NCBI GenBank assembly: GCA_022432975.1
Contig: CM039502.1
Span: 3,710,375 to 3,774,374, forward strand
Reading direction: 5' to 3'
From: Begonia masoniana
Taxonomy: Eukaryota; Streptophyta; Magnoliopsida; Cucurbitales; Begoniaceae
Length of the DNA: 64,000 nucleotides
The position numbers and the translations under genes are program-made. Under the pieces are notes generated by a model. The model was not told the DNA's origin and made no database searches. It was given only the letters and a program-made list of their open reading frames with translations. This document shows positions 25,201 to 39,041 of the stretch, in pieces (within the stretch, counting starts at the first letter, position 1; the number at the start of each line of letters is the position of its first letter).

Positions 25201-28200
25201 TACCGCTAGTGGCTCAGGGGACTGCAAAGCTCTGGACAAGAACTCAGATATACTCCCAAGGTTTAAGCTTTTTATTTGCAAACAAAGAGACTGCAGAGGT
25301 GTTCTTAATATTTCTGGCAATTGATAATCCGCAAACGCTTCATATACACACCTAGGATACAGATGATAACATTCCCCAGGTTGAGTGCGACCTGCTCTTC
25401 CTCGTCTCTAAAATACACATGTTGCATGCCAAACTTCAAAATTAACTTTCTAAGGAAAATTAAATTTACAGCAAGTTTGATACATTTGGTTATATTACAT
25501 GAATACATTAAGAATCAAGGAGAAAATAGGACCACGAATGATACCAAAACACGTTGTGATGATGAACACACAAGGAAATTTTCAACCAGTAATTCTTCTT
25601 AGTACAAAACTTTAATTAGGATAAGTAAAAATAGTAAATAAATGTTGTATTTGAAAAGTGCTATTGCAGTTATTCTAGTTAGTATGTCTGAGAACAGAAA
25701 CAGATATGTTTTTGGGAGAACAGGAACCTAACAAGCCCTAAACTTTATCAGGTGTGTTCAGAAGTATAGCATCAACTCGGGACCAAATCAAGAAACGAAA
25801 TCTCCCCATTTAATTAGTAATATAGCCAATTACGCCTAAAAAGCACTTAAACAAGAAGTTAAGTTCCCAAAAACAGAAAACTGGATTTAACTGACCGTTG
25901 AACCCAGAATTAAAATAATGCAATTTTATTCATTTATTGAATACAAGCTGAATTATAACCATCTTGGCTTTTGATCAAAGATATTTTTTCAGCTGAGTGT
26001 AACCTTACTTGTTGAGCCGAAACCTTGGATATCCAAGACGGTAGCAAACAAGGAGTGTTATTCAGGGCATCATATGATGTCTCTTTGGCCTTTCCACAGT
26101 CAAGGACAAACACTATGTCATTAATCGTGATACTAGTCTCAGCAATATTTGTAGCAAGCACTATCTTCCTTATTCCCTTCTGGGGCTCATCAAATATCAG
26201 CCTCTATATGCATTTGGAAAAACAATTATTTTGAGAAATACTAATAAAAGTTAACACTCTTCAAACACATACAATTCTCATATAACAATATATCAAGCAG
26301 CAATGTGTGTTCAGCCAACTACGTTAAAAAAGACGAGTAAATGTAACGTGACAACTTCACCTGTTCAGAACTGGCCATAGAACCATGACATGCCAACAAC
26401 GACACTCGGCTTGAATCTCCTAAGAGAGGATGCGCAAGGAGCTTTTCCTTCAAAGAACTGATGTCATCCCAACCCGTCATAAAAACTAGAATAGCACCAG
26501 GGATTTCATCTTCACATATATTGACTAGAAGATGAACTATAAGATTAAAACCGATACAATCAGGATTCCAACATAACAATGACTCCTGTGTGTGGGAGCT
26601 ATAATCCTTAAAGTCAGCTGCTTTAAGCGCATCCTGATTACATCACTCCAAATCACAAAAAACAACTTAGAAAATAAGAAAGATTAGTTATGAAATAATC
26701 TCAGTGCTAGGTTCAATTACCTCAACAGCGGAAGCAATCTGGCTTTTCCTCTTTCTTGGTGCCTGTTTGCTCATTTTCCACATCTTTTCTTGACCATAAT
26801 CATCTATTTGATTATATGGGGTTAGTCTGTAGCCACTCATTTCCAGAATGTCTTCCAGAAAATGAGTTTGAATAGGGAATGTGAAACCCTATAGTTAAAA
26901 AAAATAATAATAATAAAAAAATCAGAGATAAGATTAGCTAAGTAGTTGCTAGATGAAGCAGAATATTGCGAACTTCTACAGGCAATGAGCATGATTCAAT
27001 GTTAAATAAGAGAATAAGTTGCAATTAAACTATCATTAGAAATGAAGAAAAATAAAAAATAAAAAAGTAAAACAGATTCAGTAAAAACTGGTGAATGAAG
27101 AGAAATAACCTTATCTATATGAGGTCATGAGAATTCAACTGGAATGGATTAGATTCATATGCAGGTATAAATAACATCGGTAATCACTTCAACTTACAGG
27201 AATGTGAATTTTTTGAGCCCCAACAAAGTAGGATGAAAAAATCTCAGCATCTAAGGTTGCACTCATAAGAATTAACCTTAGTTCTGGGCGACGAGGAAGG
27301 AGATCTTTTAGCACAATGAGTAGAAAATCTGGAATTTAAGCAATGTAATCAGAAAAATAGCAGCTCATCAAACAAAAAATAAATACTCATTCCAGTCACA
27401 CTACCTTCATTCATTCCTCGTTCATGGATCTCATCAACAATAACATGAGTAACACCTTTCAAATTTCTATCAACTAGCAATCTTCTCAACAAGATCCCCG
27501 TTGTACAAAAAAGAAGATGGGTATCCCTCCCTTTCAAACCCTCCAACCGAACTTTATATCCAACCTTTGAAAAAGAAACCAAGAAGCATGTATTTAAAAA
27601 CATTTATTGAAAGTCCATTAAACAAGGGTACTGCTTTGCCAGTTGTTACCATTCAATGAAAACAGATAACTCACTGATTCACCCAATTTCTGGCCTCTCT
27701 CTGAAGCAACTCTTTCAGATACAGATATTGCAGATATTCGTCTTGGCTGTGTACATATTACACTGCAAGCAGCTCCCCTTAATGATTCAATCTCTGATTC
27801 TAAAATGAATTGAGGAATTTGGGTGGTCTTGCCACAGCCAGTTTCACCAGATACAATGACAACCTGAATTACAAAGACAAACTACTGTAATTTATAAAGC
27901 AAATAATAACCACATCTTTGTATGAAATCTAAACGAGGCTTATATGTACAGTAACAGATTCAACCTCAACAAATTTAAAATAATCAAATCATAACTCTTA
28001 AAGAAATAGAAGTAGGAAATCCAAAATAAACTTAAATGTCTCTGAAAACGTCATACAAAAATAAAAAAGGCAAACATGAAAGATAAAGACAAACAACTTA
28101 GTTTCCCGTAAACAATTTACACCAATGCTATGACATCAGTATTAACCGACTACTGGATCTCAAACATGGAAGGAAGAGAGGAGTTTTTGTAATTCTGGCT

Positions 28201-31200
28201 GAGCTTGTGTACAACTGGTACAAAAACATTCGTTCAAAAGCCTCCAGAAAAAATAAAAGAAAATAATCTAACTATCCATGGATTAGTTATAGAAAATGAA
28301 CACATATATAAGTTTAACTCCCTGTTGTGTCCATGTTGTCTCATGCCTACGTAATGTTAAGAGTTACATCGATATTGTCATCTAGGCAGAAAATGTAATA
28401 ACAGTGACTATTTTACTATTAAGGTAACAGAATGTGCAAATCTTACATATAAAATAAAAGCAAAGTTGAATACATGACTGAAATTAAGAAAACCTTGGGA
28501 TTACAAAGTGAATTAAAGGTCTTTTTGGTTAATTCCTTTAACAAGGAATTAAGTGGCAGAAATCTTGGTCCTATTACTGAAGGTCTTTTGATCGTGGGAC
28601 TCCTGATTCCTAATTTCTCAATTTGTATTCCCCCCACCTACATTATTCACACTAACACATTTAGACCTACAGAGTCTCACCCGAATAAACTCACAGCAAG
28701 ACTGAAGCTAAATGTTGCTGCTCTCATAGATGATTTTTATCCCCATTTATATTGGTGGAATAAAACAATAGGATTTATGGGAAACTTTTTTGTGACAGCA
28801 GTTTTGTTTGAGCCTCTCTTTTTCAAAGCTCGCCAATTTGTAATTATTTTGATTTCAATTAATTTTTTACACTAATTGAAAAATAAAGAAGCACGAGGTT
28901 TTTATAGAGAAACCCAAAGCACAATTCTATAATGAAGGTAACAGAATTGAATATGAAAGTATTTATTTGTTCTATAAAGTGGAGTTAGTCAACCACACAG
29001 GAAAATGATTCACAAAGGAAAAAATATGGGAATCAGATAGAATGGCGCATGGAAAACTAGGATAAATAAATGGCAAACAATGAAATATTGAATGGGAACG
29101 AGTCCATAATGATAAACCATAAACCACCCAATTATAGTTCTATGCCTCAGGATTCAAATAAAAAAAAACAAGAGAAAACCTGAAAAAAATAAAACAAGAA
29201 GAAATACTAAAATGGAATGCTTTTGCATGCCTGATTCTGGGAAATGGCAGTCATTAGAGCATCCTTTTCTTTATAAGCAGGGAGACTCTTACGAAAATCC
29301 AGCATTTCTTTACCTTCAGAGGAATTCTGGTAAAAAGCAGAATTACTCATACTACATAATGTTATGAAAACAATATAAAAAACCCCCAAGTGAATCTGCA
29401 AAATCCTTAAAAGCATTAACTAATGGTAACGAAATGTCATAAATTAGCCACATAAAATGATATGACTTCCTAGGACTACAGAAACAGAGAGAATAAAAAG
29501 TGGATGGATAGATAGTCTTCATTTATGAGACCATCAATCAACAAAGTAGATAAATTACAAAAAAATAAGATGAGGAAAATCCTTCTGGCTTGTCCTTAAC
29601 AAGGAGTCTCAATGCATATAGAAGGATATAATGCAAGTCAAGCATACAAAGATAAAACTGCAATGATGCTTGCCTTGTCTTCGAGTACTACAAACACCAA
29701 TATCGACCCAATGACACCAAATACAAAAGAGAAAAATACCTTAGAAATAAACTATTTAGACTAAACAATTCTGAACTATTTTCAGGGGTATAAAGAACCT
29801 GCCAAGCATGTTGCTGGTCTCGTAGCTGCAAACTTCTCTTCCAGAGAATTTTCTCCATTACAGCCTTGCTGGATGCTAGTGGTTCAGGTTGCTCAAAAAG
29901 CCCTTCCTCGATACTGCTTGACCTAGAGAAAGCTTTAACAGAAAAGCTTTCCTTAAACCTAGACTTTTGAGTAAGATGTTCTTCAAAATAGGCATCAACT
30001 CTTCTTACAAGCCCATTAGGCAAGGCCACCTGTCAAGTATTAAACCTTTACTGACATTCCCAGGCACATGTTGAAAAGGAAGTAGTTTCATTTTGGACAT
30101 GACAATAAAAATCAGAAGTTAAAATGACCAGTTAAATTTCAAAGTACAACTAATGTAAACTTGAAAGTCTAAACGAAAGAGGGAAGAACTATATGAGAAT
30201 AAATTTTAGCATCAGAATAGATTTATAATGAAATAGTCTCCAGCGAAACATTTGAACTAAGAATTTAAGCACTGAACAAAATAACATTCACGTACTTCCC
30301 TTTGTGGGCGCCGATCATCCAGATCAAATCTGTAGTTTGGCAATGGAAGCTTACTAACAACAACAACTTTTGCATAGATATGACTGCCAAAAATTTGAAC
30401 CAGTCACGATGCTTGTGAGTAAAATAAAAAACTGTATCAAGGACCTGAATTTATTTTTTTTTAAAAAGTACCTATAGAGTCCCATGCTGTTAGCCAATGC
30501 AGCAATTTGCTCGAAATTGTGTTTGTCCTTTTTCTCCCTAGAAACCAGTTCTTCCAGTTCATTGTCATGCAAAAGCATGATTAGTCTCTGTCTCCACTCA
30601 CTCATGTATTCAGAGGATGAAGCACCCTGATACTCAAGAATTATCATCAAGTCAATCATAACTGAAAATTGATTCTGATATACATAATATAACAAACATT
30701 TTTGCAATCAACCCAGGAAGCAACTAAAAAGCTTAGCTGCTGAAATCCTTCTCTTTTTTTAAACAGCAGAACACCATTCATATTCGTTTTCCCTACTTAA
30801 GCCCCTTGAGAAACGAGAATAGGCATTTAGTTGAAATTACTGCCTTCTACTAAAGAAATAAGTAGATTGCTAAAGTGTCCTCACAGAAAACTGGAGGAAG
30901 TGTAACAAATGGAAAAGAAACATACATAAGAGCTGATAGTAGTTGTTTCTGATCGACAAATCAAGATCACAGGATTAATTTTGCAATAATTTATCTATGT
31001 ACTTTTAAAAGCAATGGTCAAGAAAACACATTCCTTCGTATTATTTCCTCACTTACTACATAGTGTGACTTGCGAGAAGAGGGAAAAAAAGGTTCAAATT
31101 AAAACAAGATGAAACTACAAACTCTCCATGTACAACTCTGGGAAGAAATTCAAAGCCCGAGAAACTATCTTAAAATAAGGGTGGCAGTAATACAATATTC

Positions 31201-31663
31201 AATCAGAACAGCACCATCGACACTTAATAAGCAAACAAATTACTCAATAGGAAAAAAAAAAAAAACCATTCACAAACGGTGAATACGGCAATAAGACAAA
31301 GTAAGTCAATTGAACATCAAACGAAGATATCAATTTTAAAAAAAAAAAGAATATCAATCGCACCAGCAGTGACGCCGATTCAAAATCAGTAAGGGACCCG
31401 CCCTCGGAGACTCCATCGTCGAAGGCTGAATTATACTGAACATAGTTCGAACACAAATTCCCCTTCTGAAGATTCTCTGGCGGCTGAGTTTGTGAGTAAG
31501 GTAGAGCAATTATTCTCGAGTTTAAAACTGGAGTAGGGGCTTCCCGGCGCTTAGAGTCAACAGCTGAAGTAGCTGAGTCGTGATTGTTACGAGTAATAAC
31601 AGAGCGTAGCCGATGAGGAGGAACATAAACAGAACCATACGAGGAAGGAGGCCGGTCCTTCAT
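22205..31663 (-). CDS. DExH-box ATP-dependent RNA helicase with C-terminal dsRNA-binding region
   Basis: DEAH/RHA-type helicase that unwinds RNA with ATP. Nineteen exons: 31663-31364, 30626-30472, 30383-30296, 30029-29799, 29326-29231, 27863-27675, 27564-27405, 27328-27198, 26888-26721, 26633-26361, 26203-26009, 25407-25204, 25016-24947, 24862-24714, 24171-23866, 23469-23410, 23334-23182, 23066-22956 and 22675-22205. All phases close, giving 1,169 residues. Motif I is [10 protein letters not shown] (295-304), motif II DEIH (397-400), motif III MSAT (428-431), motif [12 protein letters not shown] and motif VI QRRGRAGR (662-669). HA2 and OB-fold regions follow ([20 protein letters not shown]). 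A dsRNA-binding-like segment spans about 1082-1145 ([24 protein letters not shown]). It best resembles plant DExH3/DExH5-type proteins; the exact orthologue, nuclear or organellar, is not decidable by eye. Intron 5 (29230-27864) has a GC donor. Confidence 0.95.
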
Positions 31664-31688
31664 GGCAAAGAAAAGCAGAAGAAAAGAC

Positions 31689-31705
31689 GAGGGTTTTAGG
31701 GTTTT
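31689..31705 (-). promoter_or_regulatory. Overlapping telo-box repeats before the helicase gene
   Basis: The sense (minus) strand reads AAAACCCTAAAACCCTC, one full telo-box plus a partial one, about 26-42 bp before the start codon. The position fits a 5' leader element. Function is inferred from the motif only. Confidence 0.35.
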
Positions 31706-32710
31706 GGAAAGCGAAGGAGCGGATATTGGGAAGAAGGAGAAGGAAGGAACATGCGAAAATGGAATTGTTGAGTCTGTGAGAATCGGGAGGACGAGAGTGA
31801 AGCCTTTTCTTGATTATTTTCCAGACTTCTTCGAACTTTTTCTGTTTGTTTCCCGAGAAAAAACGGTAGGGAATCGGAGAGAAGCGAGAAAAGGCGGTTA
31901 GCTGCCAATCGGCTTGCGCAAAAGACTGACTGGTTTGGCCGTCTTTATTTTCTCCTGAAAGAAAAAAAAAAAAAGAAGAAACGAAAATGACACGCCGGGT
32001 AGCAGTAGCACGTGAAAAGTTCGGGACGAGACTTAACACGTCAGCATTTAAGTGGGTCCAACTTGCCAAGTGGATATTTGCCTTAAAAAACAAAAAGTCT
32101 ACCTAGTCACAGAATTTAGTGTTTGATAGCTTAAATTATTTGTAGTAAAATTATCCGATGGTTAGCAAAACCGCTCATATTTTGATAAATTTATCAAATG
32201 TTTTACATTTTTTCGTTTATAATGGTAATTTTAACATATCATAATTACCTTCGGTTGTTCAATTTCAATCGTATTCAGTTTTGCACTTCATTTTAAACAC
32301 AAATTTTAGTTGTGCTGTTTTTTTAGTTTTTGAATTCAAATGTGATAAGTGAAATCTGCTCAGCCAACTGTTAAAAAGATTAGTACAAGCGAAAAATATG
32401 AATCATTTGAAAAAATTTATCTAGTCACATGTCATTTTACTAACTACCCTAAGTATAATTACAATGTTGCTCAAATGAATAATTTAAGGTATCATTTGTT
32501 CTCTACCCAAAAATTTTGGACTAAATTATTCTTTCCACTACTAAATAATTGGTAGCTAGTAATACAAACCATGTTTGAGTATACGCGCAACTAATATCAT
32601 ATGCTTTAAATTTGTTTTTTTAAACTATGTAATTTAAAACTCTCGTTGATTTAAACAAGGTCATTTTTTGTACTATAATAGTTGAATTGAAAGTTAAGTT
32701 TTTCACATTT
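31706..32710. other. Helicase promoter region and AT-rich spacer
   Basis: Nothing coding was recognised. Open frames at 31662-31901 (plus) and 31587-32093 (minus) have no family features and are treated as chance. Confidence 0.5.
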
Positions 32711-33172
32711 ACTCTCTTATTTTGGCTCTCTCCTCGTGGGTCAAATTTTCGAAAGACAGAACTTCATAGCAGCCCGATTTCGCCTTCTTCATAGTAAGCA
32801 ATCCGATGATCTGTTGCATACTTGGTCTCATCAATGGAGTTTCAGCAGCACAGAGGTACCCTACGTGATTCCCTCCATTTCCTCTTCGCTCTCCTTACTA
32901 ATATTTTCAGATCAATCTCTTATGAAACTAGGTTTTGTGCCGAAAATTCATTCACCTGCGACGATAGCTCCGGTGTATGATGATGATACCAAGATGGTCC
33001 CGTTGAATTACTACCAAACACCTTGGCCAATCCAAAATCTGACAGTCTAGGTTCTAAGTTAACCATCTACATAAATAGTGCTGGCTTTCACATTTCTGTG
33101 TATGATCAAAAGTAAGCAGGCACAGCAGAGGATCGCCAGAGCAAGAGTCGTGCCAAGGGCAATCTTATGCCG
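32711..33172 (-). pseudogene. Receptor-like protein kinase remnant
   Basis: On the minus strand, pieces of a plant LRR-receptor-kinase domain appear in correct order but broken. They are RHKIALGTTLALAIL near 33172, a catalytic-loop remnant IIHRNVKAS (Asp changed to Asn), NLEPRLSDFGLAKVFG (subdomain VII with DFG) after a frame shift, then, with the middle of the C-lobe missing, GYLCAAETPLMRPSMQQIIG (subdomain XI, RPSM). This resembles the At2g24230-type receptor kinases. Frameshifts, the lost catalytic Asp and the internal deletion make it a pseudogene. No extracellular LRR part was found nearby. Confidence 0.75.
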
Positions 33173-33495
33173 TAATTTCCAAGTAACAATGATTAAACAA
33201 CAGATTAAAATTTAAATGTGCTTAAAGTTAAGCAACAGCTACCCTTTCGTTAAGAAAGGACGATGAAGAAATCTCACTATCAAAACTCGATAAATAAGGG
33301 CTTAAAAGTACATGCCTAAATCCTCTAGGAAGTTACAGTTTAAGATAAAAATCTCATTCCCCAGGCATTATTATTATTCATGCACGACAGTCTAATAAAG
33401 ATTATCAAATACCATTTTCTATATTAATTTAACATCGCATCAAGTATAAAAGGGTGGCTTACTCAAACCAGACGATTCTGGTCCTGACTCGAGGC
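33173..33495. other. Spacer, aldolase 3' UTR side
   Basis: No coding block recognised; the right part is probably the 3' UTR of the aldolase gene. Confidence 0.5.
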
Positions 33496-36493
33496 TTAGT
33501 AAGTATAGCCCTTGACAAACATTCCTGTCTTGGCATCCTCACTTTCGCCCTCGGCCGAGTATTTTCCGAGCTGAGCCAACGAGTTAGCCTTTGCACGGAC
33601 TAAAAGTGACTTCTGAGCAGCTTCCACGTTTTCAGACCGTCCTTGCCATGTCTTAAGTACTGTGTTCTGTAATGCACGGGCATATGAGAAGGATACGTGC
33701 CATGGGTTCGGACTTTGGTTCATTGCATTCAAATTCAGTGTTGCTTCAACTTCAGATTGTCCTCCTGACAAAAACTGCAGATGAAAAAGAATGGGTGTTA
33801 AATTACCACTTTTTTTAAAAAATTAAACTTCTGAGATGAGGTTAATTTAATCTTCCTCCACATCTGTATGGCTAATAATATAAAAATTTAAATGGAGTTA
33901 GTGAGAAAACAGATTAGGAACTCAAAATCTCCTGATCAAATATCATGTAAAATTACCATTTGTCTCGGAAGCTTAAACTCTTGAATTATGGTTAAGTCAA
34001 TTATTTTTCATCATTTACATGTCTTTGTTTCGACTTGGAAACTAGTTAAGAGTGTTCTCACCATGATTCCTGGAACTGCAGGAGGCACTCTTCTTTTCAG
34101 CAGTGATAGGGTGTGTTTGGCAATTGTTTCAGGAGAAGCCTTCTCTTTGTGTTCAGCCCCTGGGGTCACCATGCTGGGTTTTAGAAGAATTCCTTCGAAT
34201 AAAACATTGTTTTGCGCCAAATAAAAGAAGACTTCCGCCCAGACTTTCTCTGCAACTTCAAGTGTCCGCTCAATTGGGTGATCTCCATCCAGGAGAATCT
34301 CAGGCTCTACTATAGGTACAAGGCCGTTGTCCTGCAACAAAAGTGGAATGTAAATTTGTCAAAACAAAGCTAAAGGAGAAAGAAAAAATTACACCGTGAA
34401 TGAATGGAAAAAGCACTACATGAGCCATCACTTATGTTATAAAGACTTGTGCTATAATTTCTATCTTAATACCTTCTCTTGCAGAACCCTTTTAGGTTTA
34501 CTAAAGTAATCCCACATTTTCTCATCATGTCTTGGTATACAACACAAGTCTCATTTGATGTAACAAAATACAACCATCACTCACTAGCTTCTTCAAACTT
34601 GATCAATGTAATAGTTATCATTTGTGCATATAAGACCCATAATCACAGTGGTTTCGAGAGAGCCAATTCCAAAAGAAAAAAAGAAGAATAATTTTATATG
34701 GTCATTAGATAGGTAAGTGCGATATTGTCTATTATGATTGTTCACAAAAAGTTGATGAACCCTAATATATGCGCAAGAACTCAAAAGGCAAAAATATAAG
34801 TATTTTCTGACCTGCAAAATATAAAGCTAAATGTAATGGAAATAAGTTTTTCTCAGTAGAGTTATACCTGAGAAATGGCAGCATATCGTGCCAGTCCCCA
34901 TGCTGCTTCCTTCACAGCCAGAGAAGATGGACCGCATGGAATGCTGACAACTGTTCGCCTGAAGATTGAAATAAATACATCACATTAAATTTTAGAAGGA
35001 CTTGAAAAAATCATATTCAACGAAAATTTTTAACAAAATTAAAAGGATTGCTTCCCAACATCAAAACCACCGAAAAGAACAAAAAAAAATTACTCAATGG
35101 TAAGAGCTTTAACAAGGATGCAACTTGACTTACCATTTAGCAAAGCGAGCACCTTGTTTATAATATTCTGCAGATCTTGAAGCCAACCCATCTAGTCCTT
35201 GGCACCAGGACTCATTGTTTGATCCAGGTAAGGGGACCAAACCCTGAGAAACATAATATAAGTAGCGGCAAAACTAAAAACTTGAAATCATGGGTTTACT
35301 TGTCTAAATATTCCAAAGCAACAGTTGTTTATTTCACAAACCATTTACCTTGTCAACTTTGATGCCAGGTACAATTTTCTCATTTCGCAAACAATCCACA
35401 AACTTCTTCCCATCGACTGTGGACTGATATAGTGTCTCCTCAAATAGGATGGCGCCAGAAATGTAGTTACCCAATCCTGGAGTTGTCAGCAAAAGCTGTC
35501 TATATGCCTGTCGATTGGACTCAGTGTTGTCCAAGCCAATAGACGCCAATCTCTTCCCGCATGTTGCATTTGATTCATCAATGGCAAGAATACCACGACC
35601 AGGTGATGCAATAGATTTCTACATATCAAGAAAACAAGCAATTAATTTAGAGAAAAGACTCTCATATCAACTCGGGAGGTACTGATATTTCTTGTTTTTT
35701 CGCATCAGCTTTTGTTTTTAATTTTTCTAAAAGTTAACAAATAATATGATAAAACAGAAATATCATCACATCCAAACAAATATCTTGAAAGAAAAAAAAA
35801 AATGCATTTTTCACGAGTTCTCAAAATCAGATTTATTCAAATTACAAATCATTGTACTCAAGAAACAATTAACTGGATTTACATATTTGAACAAACCACC
35901 TCGACCTTATATTTTCCACATGCAAACTAAAGATTCAATATATTTCAATGAAGAGATGAAACATCTCCTGCACGATGCATCGGAAGAAAAAATCACAGCG
36001 GTTAGCACGATTTCATCATGCAAAATAGAGATTCGATGTTTAGCTAAATAAAAACAAGAGTTTCAACTATTCAGGATGCATAACAACGATCGGCGAACCA
36101 AAAGCAATTTACCAGAAAAGAACAACCCGAGCGGTTCGTACAAGGTAATAATCCAAAACAGAGACCCAGCACGATTAATCAGAAGTAAAAACTCACAGCG
36201 ACTTTTACAAGTTCATCATGCAAAATAGAAAACTAAAAAATCACAAAATCAAAACAAAGCTTCAAAATTTTAACAATACATAACGACGATCAAAAAACAG
36301 GAAGCCCGGTGCGCCAGAAGAGAAAACTCACGGCGGTCTGAACGAGTTCATCGGAGTACGCGCTAGCACGGATCGGAAGAGAAACTCGACGAGCGAACGA
36401 CGATCCATGACGCTGAGGCTGAGGGAAGGACCCCTGCCCAATATACTGAGAAGAGGAGGCGTTCAACTTCGCAAAGCTCACGCAGGCGGCCAT
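33496..36493 (-). CDS. FBA: Chloroplast fructose-bisphosphate aldolase (class I)
   Basis: Cleaves or forms fructose-1,6-bisphosphate (and sedoheptulose-1,7-bisphosphate in the Calvin cycle) in the stroma through a Lys Schiff base. Six exons: 36493-36332, 35618-35349, 35243-35134, 34958-34868, 34331-34062 and 33774-33496, all GT-AG and in phase, 393 residues, the usual length for plastid aldolases. The first ~45 residues form a Ser/Arg-rich transit peptide. Visible motifs are [43 protein letters not shown] and the Schiff-base region [33 protein letters not shown] follows, and the C-terminus ends GYTY with the Tyr needed for activity. There is no sign of damage. Confidence 0.96.
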
Positions 36494-38030
36494 CTCTGCT
36501 TCGACAAAAGCTATAAAATTACAGAAGAAGAAGACTTTGAATGATCAATTGCAAAGCCCATGCCTCAAATAGTTTCTTTCTTTTCGTTATAATTTAGAAG
36601 TATGGGAAGCGGATGGGCCCACAATGTTGTCATTTACAAAGTTAAATACAATAATTAATACTTTAAGACTACTTACAAGCCCCTTTAGTATTTATACACC
36701 TGTCAAATAATTATTACTATAATTAAAATTAAATTAATTATTTATAAATTATAACATTAACTACATAATATATGATAAAAACGTAAAAAATTAAAATATC
36801 TTGACACTATCGTATGATTCAATCTCATCAATCATTATATTACACATCAACAAGTATGTTTATAGAGTATAATAAGAGAGTAAACGTATCATTATTCGTA
36901 TTTTAAGTATAAATAGACTGTATTATTCATAGATGAATACTATATAATTAGACTATATTTCATTTTTAAATTCTTAAAACTTATTATTTAAATATTAATT
37001 ATATAATACACTTTTTATACACGGTGATGTGTTAAACGATGATGTGTCAAACAATGATTGTTGTAATTAATATAATAATTATTATTCTTTGAAAATTCAA
37101 CATTTAAATTAACATTGATTTTATTGCCTATAGTTGATTATGTGTTAAATAATTGAATTAGTGATTAATTAAAAAAGAAAAGGTTGGTCCCAGTTCATAA
37201 TCGATATGGCTTTTTAGGTTAAAAGGTTAGGTGGGTGCTTCAAGTTGTAGGTGATTCACTCGGGGCATGAGTAACAACGCTCACCTACTACTGACCGCCA
37301 CTGCAGCTGCCTTTGTTGGCTCAAAAAAAGTATTTACATTATTATATTCTTACATTTAAAAAAACATGTTTATTAACATATAATATTAAGTTAAATGGGA
37401 TTACCCATTTCTAAATTTTAAGATGTTCAATGGTTTGAATTTACAGCAAATGTGACTTTATATTCGTAAAAAAAATGTATGATTCGTACGCAACTATATT
37501 CTATGTAGTAATTCAACCAGAAAATCTACATCATTTGATCACTTTTAAGCTCTCGAATTTAGAAATTAATGCGTTTGTTCTTTTTCTATTCAAGATCAAC
37601 TGATAAAAGAATTGTTGAAAGTAAAATGTCTCCTCGAGAAAACTATATCATCTTTAATAATAGAAATGTATTTGTGTTTTCAATTTTAACCCGACAACTC
37701 ATTTGTTTTATGATGTTGTTGTGCATCAAGCGACGATGAATGAACAATTAGTCATGCGAGAGAAGAAAAAGAATTATTTGTGAGGTTAGATAAGAACCAA
37801 GAATTTGACCATTTAGTGGTTGAGTAAAACTTTTGTGAAGTCAAATGAGTTTTACCAATTCAACGTCACTTGGTCGAGGTTGAAACCGACGTCGTGTGAT
37901 TAGCACAAGCTTCGCCATATTTGGTCGAGCTTTCAAGCTTGAACAATATGATCTTTGGTCGAACCAACATTGGTTTGACCTCATTTTGATCGTGATTTTT
38001 ATCTTTCTTCTTTCAAATAATTTTTTTTCG
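36494..38030. other. Aldolase promoter and AT-rich spacer
   Basis: The sequence next to 36494 is the aldolase promoter. Beyond it lies AT-rich DNA with no gene. Many ATTAT/ATAAT runs make weak inverted repeats that I could not bound. Confidence 0.45.
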
Positions 38031-39041
38031 TGTGACAACCCACCTTGTGACGTGCCTCGGAGGCCCGTTATAAAATCACAAACCCGGGCACAAAATTTAA
38101 CTGTTCAATGTTCTAACGACTTGTCTCTTTTTGCAGGTTTCGATTCACTCATGGACTTCACTTGGGATTCGACTAAGGAGGATGAGGAGAAACCTTGCCA
38201 TGTCATCCGTTGGAGCATTCGCACGGAACTTGCCGACAGCCCTATGGGAATTTGTCTTCCCGGGCCTTAAATTTGTAATTTTTAATTTTCAAATTCATTG
38301 GCATACATTAGCCTTTTTGTAAGGATTTTATAATTTGCATTGCATGCATTAGATTGAATGGTTAGGGTTAGATGTATGTTGGTGGATTATGGGTTGAAGA
38401 AATTCAACAAAATTACTCAAGGAAAAGGCCTACAACCAATGGAGCCCAAAGAAAGCCATGGCCCAAAGAAGAGCCCAACTTTAAGGTATGAATTTTGCAA
38501 GTACAATTGGTAGTGGCCACAAGGATGGATGACATGGCAATTTAGCACCATTGATCAATCAAAACAAGGAAAGCACCTCAACCTTTAGATGAAGCACATG
38601 GATTGCAATCTTGTCCCTTCATCTTGATCTTCATCAACGGCTCAAATCCTTTCTTCCACTACCAAACCCTAATCATCCACCCTAGGTTTCTCTATTTAAG
38701 CATAGCATTGGTGTGTGTAAAAGAACTTTTGCCCAAATCAATACACTACTATTTCTCTATTCTCTCAAGGTTTTCCTTAGAGTTTTTCCTTGGTTCTTTG
38801 AACCAAGAGGAGTTAGCCTCCATTGCTAACCTAGCTTGGGTTGCTAGGTTAGCTCTTATCCATTCCCTCATCTTCTCCATTGGGAGTTGAAACGAGGACG
38901 AAAATCCCCGGCCTACGGTGGTCGTTTTCCTCACGGAAAACGTGAATCCGGGAGCTTAAACCGTAAGCTCGCTCCTCGGATCCGCCAAGGGTATATTTTA
39001 CTTTTTATTGCCTACACTTTGCACACCATTTCACTTCTACA
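38031..39041. mobile_element. Candidate solo LTR
   Basis: The segment starts TGTGACAACCCACC, a common start of plant Ty3/gypsy LTRs, and ends CTTCTACA, so it has TG...CA ends. The 5 bases before it (38026-38030) and after it (39042-39046) are both TTTCG, as expected for a 5-bp target duplication. Inside are a TATA-like TATTTAAG at about 38693 and a downstream transcript-like stretch. No primer-binding site or polyprotein follows, hence solo LTR. The right boundary is the weak point, because a 5-base match can occur by chance. Confidence 0.45.

Noticed and set aside
28474..28875. 133-residue plus-strand open frame inside helicase intron 5
   Set aside because: Composition is hydrophobic and intron-like, with no family motif and no splice or promoter support. 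Treated as chance or repeat sequence.
31587..32093. 168-residue minus-strand frame overlapping the helicase start
   Set aside because: Overlaps exon 1 in another frame and has no recognisable domain.
36660..37100. Possible AT-rich inverted-repeat element
   Set aside because: ATTATTA-type matches are expected by chance at this base composition, and no ends or target duplication could be defined.
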